The notes below the pieces were generated by a model. That model was not told the DNA's origin. It did no database searches and saw only the letters and a program-made list of their open reading frames with translations. This document shows, piece after piece, positions 44,600 to 52,692 of a stretch of DNA of 64,000 nt; within the stretch, counting starts at the first letter, position 1; each line of letters begins with the position of its first letter. The translations under genes and the position numbers were made by a program. Origin of the DNA: Poriferisodalis sp965208485 (GTDB taxonomy: Bacteria; Actinomycetota; Acidimicrobiia; Acidimicrobiales; Poriferisodalaceae); contig NZ_OZ242344.1 in NCBI RefSeq assembly GCF_965208485.1, positions 4,340,001-4,404,000 of the forward strand. The letters are read 5' to 3'.

Positions 44600-45256
44600 A
44601 TGCTGAGATTCGCCGAAGAAATCCTTCTCCTGCTGCTGCGAGATGACGACGGCAAGCTGATCCATGTGCCCGAAAGCACGCTTGACCGGGTGATCGCCGG
44701 CTCGGTGCTGATGGATCTGGCCATCGAGAATCGGATCGACACAGATCTCGAGAAGCTGATACTGGTCGACTCCACGCCGGTCGGCGATGGTCTGCTCGAC
44801 CCCACCTTGACGCAGATCGCCGCGCAGTCCGAAGAGAATGACTCGCGCTACTGGGTGGAATTCGTGGCGGCACGCGCCGAGGGCATCCGCGAGGAGGCGT
44901 TCGCTCGTCTTGTCGAGAAAGGAATCCTCGAACGCAAGGACGACCGTCACCTGTGGGTCTTTCGCTCTCGGCGCTACCCGATGATCGACGGCAAGGCCGA
45001 GCGTGAGGTGAAGCTGCGGATCATGGGCGTGCTGTTCAGTGACGAGATTCCCAGCCCGCGAGACATCGTGATCATCGCGCTGACCGATGCCTGCGGCATC
45101 TTCGGCGAGCTGCTCTCCAAAGCCGAACTCGAGCAGGCGGCGGCGAGGATTGAGCAAGTGCGCAAACTGGACCTCATCGGCCAAGCGATGACCCAAGCGA
45201 TCCGCGACATCGAGATGTGGCTGGCGAGTTCGACAGTCAGCCGCTTCATGCTGTAG
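44600..45256 (+). CDS. GOLPH3/VPS74 (GPP34) family protein
   Basis: A 218-residue protein with the GOLPH3 pattern: 'MLRFAEEILLLLLRDDDGKL' at the N-terminus, 'RVIAGSVLMDLAIENRIDTD', 'ARLVEKGILERKDDRHLW' followed by 'RRYPMIDGKAEREVKLRI', and 'PRDIVIIALTDACGIFGELL'. Eukaryotic members bind phosphatidylinositol 4-phosphate on Golgi membranes. Bacterial homologues are known mostly from actinobacteria and lack a defined role; a membrane-associated function is plausible. It stands alone between the DUF192 and surface-protein genes. Confidence 0.88.
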   Translation: MLRFAEEILLLLLRDDDGKLIHVPESTLDRVIAGSVLMDLAIENRIDTDLEKLILVDSTPVGDGLLDPTLTQIAAQSEENDSRYWVEFVAARAEGIREEAFARLVEKGILERKDDRHLWVFRSRRYPMIDGKAEREVKLRIMGVLFSDEIPSPRDIVIIALTDACGIFGELLSKAELEQAAARIEQVRKLDLIGQAMTQAIRDIEMWLASSTVSRFML

Positions 45257-45311
45257 CGGCCGTGGGTCCTTGGCCTATAGCCGTGGTGTGCGACCAAGAG
45301 GCTGGTGCCTG

Positions 45312-48300
45312 ATGGGCGTTCGTGATCGCTCGCTGAACCCGCGGTCCGTCTTCGGCTTGGGGTCCCGACGTGGTCGTCCCATTCGGGGGGGGGGGGGGGG
45401 TCCTTGGGTGTCGGCGGTGGTGGCTGTGGCGGTGGTCGGGTCGGTGCTGGTGTCGGGGGGCGCGGGTGCGTTTGATGCTGGTTCGGCTGATGGGTCCGGC
45501 GGTGTGCGTTTGATGCTGGTTCGGCTGATGGGTCCGGCGGTGTGCGGTTGGCGGTGGCCAATGAGCGGTCGTCGGCTGATGTGGGTGTGGCGGTGGGCTT
45601 GGTGGCTGCGGGCGCGGCGGACGCGGTGCTTGTTGCTGAGTCGGCGGTGTCGCTGGGCGCTGGTGCGGTGTCGGTGGTTGAGGGGGCGCGGCCTGCGGGG
45701 GTGGTGCTGGTGGGCGGGGCGGCGGCGCTGGGTGCTGGTGTCGTAGCCGAGCTGGAGTCCGCGCTGGGTGTCGGCGCGGTTGTGGAGCGTGTGGCGGGCG
45801 CGACCAGGGTGGAGACGGCTGTCGAGGGGGCTCGTCGGGTGCTGGGCGCTGCTGCGGGGCGGGGTGCTCGGCTGGTGCTGGTGTCCGGCTGGTCGCCTGC
45901 TGATGTGGGCGCAGCGGCTGCGGTGGTGGCGTCGGGCGGGGCGGATGCTGTGCTGTATTCGGGCCGGGGGTCGCTGGGCGCCGCGAACGCGGTGCTGCTG
46001 CGCGAGTTGCGCCCGAGCGAGGTGGTGGTGGTCGGCGGTGCTGCGGCGGTGCCTGAGCAGGCGGCGCGCGACGCTGGGCAGGCAGCCGGGCCGCGTGCTG
46101 AGGTGAGGCGTGTGGGCGGCGCTGACCGTGCGCAGACCGCGGCGCTGGCGGCGCGGCGGTTCGCGCCTGATTGTGTCGAGGCTGCGGTGGTTGCGTCGGG
46201 GTGGTCGGCGCCCGGCAGCGGCGCGGCGGCGGCGCTGGGCAGCAGCGTTGTGCTGTATGCGTCCGCGGACGGCAGCCTCGGCGACGGCGCCCGTTCGGCG
46301 TTGCGCAGCGTCGAGCCGAAGCGGGTCGTCGTTGTCGGCAGGGGCGCGGTCGGCGACGCGGTCGTCGGCGAGCTCGACGCGCTGGGCCGCCGCCCCGAGC
46401 GCGTTGGCGGCCCCTACCAGGCAGCCCTGTACGCGTTGCGCGACACCTCCCGCACATGCAACAGCACCACAGGCTCGGACAACAGCTCAGGCGGCTCGGG
46501 ACCGGGCGGCGGCACCGGCGGCTCGGGACCGGGCGGCGGCTCGGGCGGCTCGGGACCGGGCGGCGGCTCGGGCGGCGGCACCGGCTCAGGATCAGGCGGC
46601 AGCAATCCGGGCGGTCCGGATGGCGGCACTGGCGGCGGCTCGGATGGCGGCACTGGCGGCGGCTCGGATGGCGGCACTGGCGGCGGCTCGGATGGCGGTA
46701 CTGGCGGCGGCTCGGATGGCGGCTCGGGCGGCGGTTCGGATTCGGGTTCGGGCGGCGGCGACTCTGCGGACGGAGGCGGGGCCGGCGATGCGGGCGGGGC
46801 CGGCCCTCGCGGCGACGCGGTCGAGCGCGAGCCGGGGACGCCGTCGGCGCCGAGAGCGCTCTCGGCGGAGGCGGGCAACACCGATCTGGTGCTGAGCTGG
46901 GGCGTGCCCGCCGACGTGGGCGCGGGGGAGGTGTCGGGCTGGGTGCTGCAGGTGCGCGCGGAGGACGGCGTGTGGACCGATGAGACGCCGGTGCGGGCGC
47001 TGGCGGCTGATGCCCGCTCGTTCACTGTGCACGGGCTCGAGAACGGCCGCGGCTACGCGGTGCGGGTCGCGGCGGCCAACGAGGCCGGCGCGGGCGCGTG
47101 GGCGCAGGTGGCCGCCGTTCCGGCGCTGCGCGCTGGCGCGGCGGGCGAGCCGCAGGGTCTGGTCGTGTCGGGCAGCGGCTCGCTGGTCGTGAGGTGGCAC
47201 GCCTCGGCTGATGAGGGGGTCTCGCCGCCGGTCGCGTACCGGGTGCAGCACAAGACGTCCGAGCAGGCGTGGGCTGATGCGGCGGATCTCCGCACCGGTG
47301 CGGCGGGTTCGGCGGCGGTCTGGGCTGCTGAGCGCGGCCTGGGCCTCGCAACTCTGGGCGATGTGGACCCGTCCGTGTTCCACGACGTGCGCGTGGCGGC
47401 GGTCAACGACGCGGGCACCGGCCGCTGGGCGGAGGCGAGGGCGTTCGGCGGAGGCGACAGGCCCGGCGCGGTGCGCGATCTGGCGCTGCACCTCGGCGGC
47501 GCGGGCGACCGTGTGCATGCGGTGGTGAGCTGGCTGCCGCCGTCGTTCAGCATCGCCCCGGTCACCGGCTACCGCGTCCGCTGGTCTCCGTGCGCAGCGC
47601 CATTCTCGGAGGTCAGGGAAGCCGTCGTGGAGTCCGCCTCCCATGTCATCCCCTTGGAAGATCTGCTGGAAGTTCTCGAGTTCAACCGCCGGCAGTACTG
47701 CGTGTGGGTCTACGCGCTCAGCGCAGCAGGCGAGGGCCCGTTTGTGGTGCTGCGAGCCGCTGCTTTGGTTCCCGGCAAGCCGCAGCGCGTGGAGGCGGTC
47801 CAGGGAAGCGACGGGGTCGAGGTGTCGTGGGATGCGCCCAGCGGGAACGGCGGCGAGCGGGTGACGGGCTACACGCTCAGGTGGAAGCGCGCCGACGCCG
47901 CCGAGTTCGCGGACGGCGACAGCGCTCAGGTGGCAGTCGAGGCAGGCCGCACCGGGTATCTCCACCAGATACCGGGCACGGCGTTCGCGCAGGCAGGCGT
48001 CTACGAGATAAGCGTGCGCTCCGACGCAGGCGGCATCCTCAGCGCCGACAGCGTCGCTGAGTTCCTCGTTCTCACTGTGTTCGAGGAGTCGCCCGGAGCG
48101 CCGGTGCTGACGCCCGGCGACGGCCGGCTCACCGTCGAGTGGGCCCCTCCCGCAGCGGAGATCTTCGGGACAGGCCACTATGTGGTGCAGTGGAAGGACC
48201 CCCAGGACGAATGGGGCGACGCCCAGCAGGCCGCGGTGGACAAGCGCAGCACCGTGCACACCGTCGACGGGCTAGCGAACGGCACGCCCCGGACGGTGCG

Positions 48301-49731
48301 GGTGGCGGTGAGGAACGCTCTCGGCACCGGACCGTGGAGCTTCGAGCGGACCGGCACGCCGGCCGCCGCGGCGCCGGGCGAGCCCCGCGGCCTCGAGCTC
48401 GAAGGACGCCACACGCGCATGCACGTGAACTGGCAGGCGCCCTCCGCGCCCGCCCGCGACGTGGCGGGCTATCGCGTCGAGTTCCGCCGCGGCAACGAGG
48501 AGTTCCCCGCCGGAGGCGGCGCGAGCGTCGCCGCCGACAAGACCGACGTGATCATCTACGGCCCGCTGCGGACCTCGGTCAACTATCTCGTGCGGGTCAC
48601 CGCGCTCGACGCCGACGGCGACAGCCTCGGCGCCACGCTGGCCGCAGCCGAGGTCGTCTCCGCGCACGACTACATCGAGGAGACCATCGTCGACCCGCGC
48701 ACAGACGAGTACCCCTGGCTGCACGACGCCTGGCACCGCCGCCCCGTTCCAGTCCTGATCGAGGGTTGGGAAAGCACGACGGGCCTCTACTACTTCGACT
48801 TTGTCGGCGACGCACGCGACATACTCAGGGGCGCCTCGATACGTTTCAATATTTTCACCTACCGCAGCCTCGGCGTCGTGACCCACGAACTCGCCCACCA
48901 CTACACGCTCGACACCAGCGTGCCCTACGGCGGCACAGCAAGGCTCTCCACCGCAGTGGGCTGGATGTACGTCCGCCAACGCATCAGAGGCAGCGAGAAC
49001 TGCGCCGTAAGCCAAGGAGAAATCTACGCAGACCTGCTCTCCTGGGTGACGGCTGAGGGACGCGACGGGTATTTCCCCTACCTGCAGATTTGCGGTGTTG
49101 TCTCGGTGCCGCCCGGCGCCCAGGACCGCAGCGTCATCACCGCGGTTGCTCGCCAGAAAATCCCGCAGTGGTTCTTCGACACCTACAGCAGCGACGGCAC
49201 GCTCGAAGGCGTCGACCTCGACCGGTTCTTCGCCGACGCGGCCCGCCAGTCCACCTTGCGCCTACTGCTCGACTCCTCCTTCGGCGGCTACTGCTCGAAC
49301 AGCGAGGCATGGGCCGCTTGGCGCGCGTCATCTCACCCGGACGACGCACGCTCCGCTCCGACGTACAAGAACCCGTGGAGAGACGGCGGGTGCGAGACCC
49401 GCTGGCCCAAGGACCTCACCGCCACCGGCGCGGCCGGCGAGATCCGGCTGGCCTGGCAGCCCCCGCACTGGGCCACCACGCCCGACGTCAACGCCTACGT
49501 CGTGCAATGGAAATCCGCCGACCAGCACTACGGCACCGCACGCCAGGCAGTCGTCACCGACCAGCCCGACCGACTACGAAAACACCAACACCGACTAACC
49601 AACCCTCCACAATTTGGGGGGAAGCCCAACACACCGTCAACGACTCGACTGTGTTCGCCGACACAGCATTCGCCGACCGCGACGGTCACGACCGGATCGC
49701 CGAGACCACCGCGACCGTGCCCGCATCCTGA
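45312..49731 (+). CDS. CWB2 / Fn3 / HExxH-peptidase surface protein, reading frame disrupted
   Basis: From ATG 45312 the frame encodes a basic N-region, five Gly from the G16 tract, a signal peptide ('WVSAVVAVAVVGSVLVSGGA') and 'FDAGSADGSGG'. A 38-bp tandem duplication then shifts it. The main frame resumes at 45542 with three CWB2 repeats (to about 46470), a Gly/Ser/Asp linker (46480-46760), six Fn3 domains (46840-48650), a region with 'LGVVTHELAHHYTL' and a downstream 'SQGEIYADLLSW' that could complete a gluzincin-type zinc site, and a last Fn3-like domain. Near 49616 a G6 run appears one base short: with G7 the protein would end at 49731 ('DRIAETTATVPAS'). As written, the main frame instead runs on into the next gene. 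It is probably an adhesin-protease that is off in this assembly. Confidence 0.75.
45385..45400 (+). repeat. G16 homopolymer inside the N-terminal codons of the CWB2/Fn3 gene
   Basis: Sixteen G between ATG 45312 and the hydrophobic core of the signal peptide. With 16 G the signal peptide is in frame with the ATG; other lengths (except plus or minus three) shift it. A GTG at 45408 after the tract could allow translation independent of tract length. Same length and similar position as the tract at 2795. Confidence 0.85.
45466..45541 (+). repeat. 38-bp perfect tandem duplication that shifts the reading frame
   Basis: Two identical copies (45466-45503 and 45504-45541) of a unit starting GTGCGTTTGATGCTGG and ending GGTCCGGCGGT. 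Copy one continues the signal-peptide frame; copy two is in the CWB2 frame. With a single copy the product would read 'AGAFDAGSADGSGGVRLAVA', matching the signal-peptide/CWB2 junction of the paralogue at 21695-25453 ('AGAQSEGSGGVVLVVV'). Confidence 0.92.
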
Positions 49732-49780
49732 GCCCCACCGCATTCCGACATGGCTGCGGCACGGTACGGCAGCCGAGTTC

Positions 49781-49786
49781 TACAAT
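49781..49786 (+). promoter_or_regulatory. Candidate -10 element (TACAAT) for a leaderless mRNA
   Basis: TACAAT ends seven bases before the A of ATG 49793, so transcription would start at or next to the start codon. No ribosome-binding site is present, which fits a leaderless transcript, a frequent arrangement in actinobacteria. No good -35 was seen. Confidence 0.45.
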
Positions 49787-49792
49787 CGCGAT

Positions 49793-50938
49793 ATGGCAGT
49801 AGACCCGATTGACCCAGCACATCTCCCGCTGCCCGAACTCGACGCTGCGTATGCCGCCATTATGAACGAGATGGTGGCGACCGGCGTTGCGCCCCACTAC
49901 GCCGAGTTGGCCCAGACCTTGGGCATCGATCCCACGCATGCCAAGGCGCTGGTCACGCGGGTCATCGATCTCACTCCCGGCTGGCTGCATCCCGGCACCG
50001 ACTGGATCGCGTCGTTCCCGCCGTTCAACAACCAGCCCACCCAGTACCGGGTGAGCGTCGACGGCGAACAGCGCTGGTTCGCGCAGTGCGGCTTCGAGGC
50101 ATTGGCCTGCCGCTGGCTGTTCGGGGGCCGCACAGTCACCGTGGATGCGCCGTGCCTGCTGGGCGGCGAGCCGCTGCGGATCGAGATGCGCGACGAAGAG
50201 ATCACCTCCGTCGACCCGCCGACGATGGTCGGCTACACCCGCAGCCCTGTCGGCGGCGACGCTGCGAACCGGCCCTACCGCTGAGCGGGCATGAACCTCT
50301 TCCGGTCGGAAGAACACGCCCGTAACTGGGAAGAGTTCGACCCTCGCATGGCCCATCTGCTGCGGCCCGTGGAATGGTGGGCCGAGACGTTCTCGTCGCC
50401 GATGTTCACCGAACGCAGCCGTCGCGAGTACATCTCGTGGGTGACCGGCCCCGAGGGAGTGGCGACGTTTGCCGAACTGCGGGAACGCCTATCGCCGCCG
50501 CGCCCCGACGTGCGGGCCACGACCGCGGCGGCGGCAGCGCTCAGCAAGGTCGACCTCAGCGTGGTCGAAGGCGCCTCGTATCAGGACCGAAGCGTCGAGC
50601 ACAGCCTGCTCGGCGTGTGGCATGCCGCAGTGCCGGTCGAGATCGCCCGCGATTGGCGCAATACTGCCAGGGGGATGATCGTCGCCATTCCCGCCGACCC
50701 GCTGCCCGATGTCGACTCCCTGCACTGGACCGACACCCGACGGTCGGCGGTCCGCGACGTCCAAGCCGCCACCGGCTGGATCGCGCGGGCCGATGTGCGC
50801 GCCGGCGACAGGCGGCTGGCCGAGCGGCTGACGCAGATGGGCTGGCAGGGCGAGGTGGCTGATCAGCCCGCTTGGACGGCCATGGAGCAAGCCGCCCGGG
50901 CCATCCTCAAGTGCCAGGCGCTCGCCGAATTGACCTGA
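49793..50938 (+). CDS. Organomercurial-lyase (MerB)-like protein with in-frame UGA, candidate selenoprotein
   Basis: Read through one UGA (50282-50284) this is a single 381-residue protein; read conventionally it is two, 49793-50284 (163 residues) and 50291-50938 (215 residues) in the same frame. The first part has the MerB N-terminal winged-helix region ('YAELAQTLGIDPTHAKALVT') and catalytic block 'WFAQCGFEALACRWLFGG', aligning C99 with MerB Cys96 and E102 with Asp99; C121 aligns with Cys117. The sequence after UGA, 'AGMNLFRSEEHARNW', matches the MerB segment that follows catalytic Cys159 (CGHVHFFAS...W), placing UGA (residue 164) at that Cys. A SECIS-like hairpin follows. The ATG at 50291 has no ribosome-binding site. 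Residues about 210-381 are an extra domain of unknown function. No merA, merR or merT is nearby, so the substrate may not be organomercury. Confidence 0.8.
50285..50323 (+). promoter_or_regulatory. SECIS-like hairpin immediately after UGA 50282-50284
   Basis: Lower stem GCGGGC (50285-50290) pairs with GCCCGU (50318-50323), one G-U pair; upper stem UCUUCC (50298-50303) pairs perfectly with GGAAGA (50308-50313). The apical loop is GGUC (50304-50307), 19 bases from the UGA. Bacterial SECIS elements are short hairpins directly after the Sec codon with G at the top of the loop; the E. coli fdhF loop also exposes GU for SelB. Confidence 0.72.
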
Positions 50939-51002
50939 GCGGCGCAGTGGTCGAGTTGCTTGACTGCGGCTGCAAACGGCCGGCAAGCGGCGCTGTTCGG
51001 CA

Positions 51003-52631
51003 CTAGCCAGCCAACGCCAGCACTGCGTTCAACGTTGCCTGAGCACCAGCGGTGGCATGTTCGGGCAGGATCGACTCGGCCTCGTTGTGGGACAGCCCGT
51101 CTGCGCAGGGGATGAACAGCATCCCCGTCGGCGCGACCTGCGAGACGTAGCACGCGTCGTGACCGGCACCCGAAGTGATGTCCATCGGCTCGAAGCCCGC
51201 AGCGGCGGCGCCGGCGCGCACTGCCTCGACGACGGTCGGGTCGAAGACGATCGGCGGCGAGTACCAGATCGGCGAGACCTGCGGGCGGGGGACCGACCGG
51301 CTGGGCTGATCGACGCCGCTCGATGCGGCGCTGTGCTGGTTGGCGTCGCTCGATGCGGCGCTGTGCTGGTTGGCGTCGCTCGATGCGGCGCTGTGCTGGT
51401 TGGCGTCGCTCGATGCGGCGCTGTGCTGGTTGGCGTCGCTCGATGCGGCGCTGTGCTGGTTGGCGTCGCTCGATGCGGCGCTGTGCTGGTTGGCGTCGCT
51501 CGATGCGGCGCTGTGCTGGTTGGCGTCGCTCGATGCGGCGCTGTGCTGGTTGGCGTCGCTCGATGCGGCGCTGTGCTGGTTGGCGTCGCTCGATGCGGCG
51601 CTGTGCTGGTTGGCGTCGCTCGATGCGGCGCTGTGCTGGTTGGCGTCGCTCGATGCGGCGCTGTGCTGTTGCCCGAATGCAGGACCCTCGGCTAATGCCA
51701 GCAGTTCGTCATGCATGGCTTCCAGCTCGGTGGCATCGGGATGGCGCAGGTCCACGGTCAGCGTGACCGAGCCCGCAACGGTGTTGCGCGAGCCGGTGCC
51801 GACGGTCAACGTGCCCACCGTGGCCCGCCCCTCGGGAGCGCGCCGGGCCGCGATCTCGTCGGCCTCGCACACCAGCCGGGCGGCCGCCACCATCGCATCG
51901 GATCGGTGCTCCATCGGGGTGCTGCCCGCGTGCGCCGATTGGCCCTCGATCGTCACGTCGTACCAGCGGATGCCCTGCACGCCGGTCACCGCACCGAGCG
52001 TGACACCCGCGGCTTCCAGGATCGGCCCCTGCTCGATGTGCGGCTCGATGTAGTACCCGATCGGCCGGCGGCCAGCACCGTCCGGCTGGCCACACGGCTC
52101 ATTGCCGGCGTAGCCGATGCGCGCCAGCTCGGCACCCAGCGTGGTGCCGTCCACTCCAGGAGCTGCGAGACCCTCTTCCAGGCTGAACGCGCCCGCATAG
52201 ACGCCAGAGCCGATCATCGCCGGCGGGAAGCGCGCCCCCTCCTCATTCGTCCACGACACGACCTCGATCGGCGCCGCGGTGCTGACATCGTGGTCGGCCA
52301 GTACGCGCAGGATCTCGAGACCCACCATGACGCCGTACGCGCCGTCGTAGCGACCGCCGGTGGGCTGGCTGTCGAGGTGGCTCCCGATGACCACGGGCAG
52401 GCGGTCGGGGTCGGTGCCCTCGCGGCGGGCGAACAGATTGCCCATCTGGTCGACATGGGTCGAGCAACCCAGCTCGAGCACCCATGCCACGAACCGGTCA
52501 CGGCCGGCGTGATCGTCATCGGTGAGGGCGACGCGGGCGACCCCGCCGGAGGGCGTGGCGCCGATCTCTGCCAGCTCGCCGAGCGTTCGCCACAGACGCT
52601 CGCCGTCAACGTCGTAGGTGTGGCGACTCAC
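51003..52631 (-). CDS. M20-family N-carbamoyl-amino-acid hydrolase/allantoate amidohydrolase with internal repeat insertion
   Basis: A 542-residue zinc hydrolase, about 120 residues longer than usual because of a repeat array. Metal and active-site segments are 'VIGSHLDSQPTGGRYDGAYG', 'VVSWTNEEGARFPPAM', 'YYIEPHIEQGPILE', 'ITSGAGHDACYVSQ' and 'GLSHNEAESILPEH'. The family cleaves N-carbamoyl amino acids, ureidoglycolate or allantoate. The insertion, eleven copies of QHSAASSDAN plus a degenerate one, lies after 'MHDELLALAEGPAFGQ' and before 'VSPIWYSPPIVFDP', that is, after the dimerisation domain and before the return to the catalytic domain. Start GTG 52631. No pyrimidine or allantoin genes are adjacent. 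Confidence 0.9.
   Translation of the reverse strand: MSRHTYDVDGERLWRTLGELAEIGATPSGGVARVALTDDDHAGRDRFVAWVLELGCSTHVDQMGNLFARREGTDPDRLPVVIGSHLDSQPTGGRYDGAYGVMVGLEILRVLADHDVSTAAPIEVVSWTNEEGARFPPAMIGSGVYAGAFSLEEGLAAPGVDGTTLGAELARIGYAGNEPCGQPDGAGRRPIGYYIEPHIEQGPILEAAGVTLGAVTGVQGIRWYDVTIEGQSAHAGSTPMEHRSDAMVAAARLVCEADEIAARRAPEGRATVGTLTVGTGSRNTVAGSVTLTVDLRHPDATELEAMHDELLALAEGPAFGQQHSAASSDANQHSAASSDANQHSAASSDANQHSAASSDANQHSAASSDANQHSAASSDANQHSAASSDANQHSAASSDANQHSAASSDANQHSAASSDANQHSAASSDANQHSAASSGVDQPSRSVPRPQVSPIWYSPPIVFDPTVVEAVRAGAAAAGFEPMDITSGAGHDACYVSQVAPTGMLFIPCADGLSHNEAESILPEHATAGAQATLNAVLALAG
51317..51668 (-). repeat. 30-bp tandem array, eleven identical copies plus a degenerate one
   Basis: Unit CTGGTTGGCGTCGC + TCGATGCGGCGCTGTG on the plus strand, repeated without spacers or substitutions and in frame with the hydrolase. 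The first, degenerate unit (51306-51335) encodes QHSAASSGVD. The exactness of the copies indicates very recent expansion. Confidence 0.95.
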
Positions 52632-52692
52632 AGATTCAGATTCACTTCTTGAATCAACTGATCGTCTCCCATGCTGCAGTCCCGAAGGCTGG

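Noticed and set aside
46592..48259. 555-codon minus-strand open frame
   Set aside because: Antisense of the Fn3 domains of the surface protein; no domain or start signal.
45542..50284. Single 1580-codon protein joining the CWB2/Fn3 protein to the MerB-like domain
   Set aside because: The join region (49565-49790) is a low-complexity out-of-frame stretch; the MerB-like part has its own ATG and -10 element, and a G-run shift explains the read-through.
51317..51668. 30-bp direct repeats as a CRISPR array
   Set aside because: The copies are contiguous with no spacers, in frame within an enzyme, and no cas genes are present.
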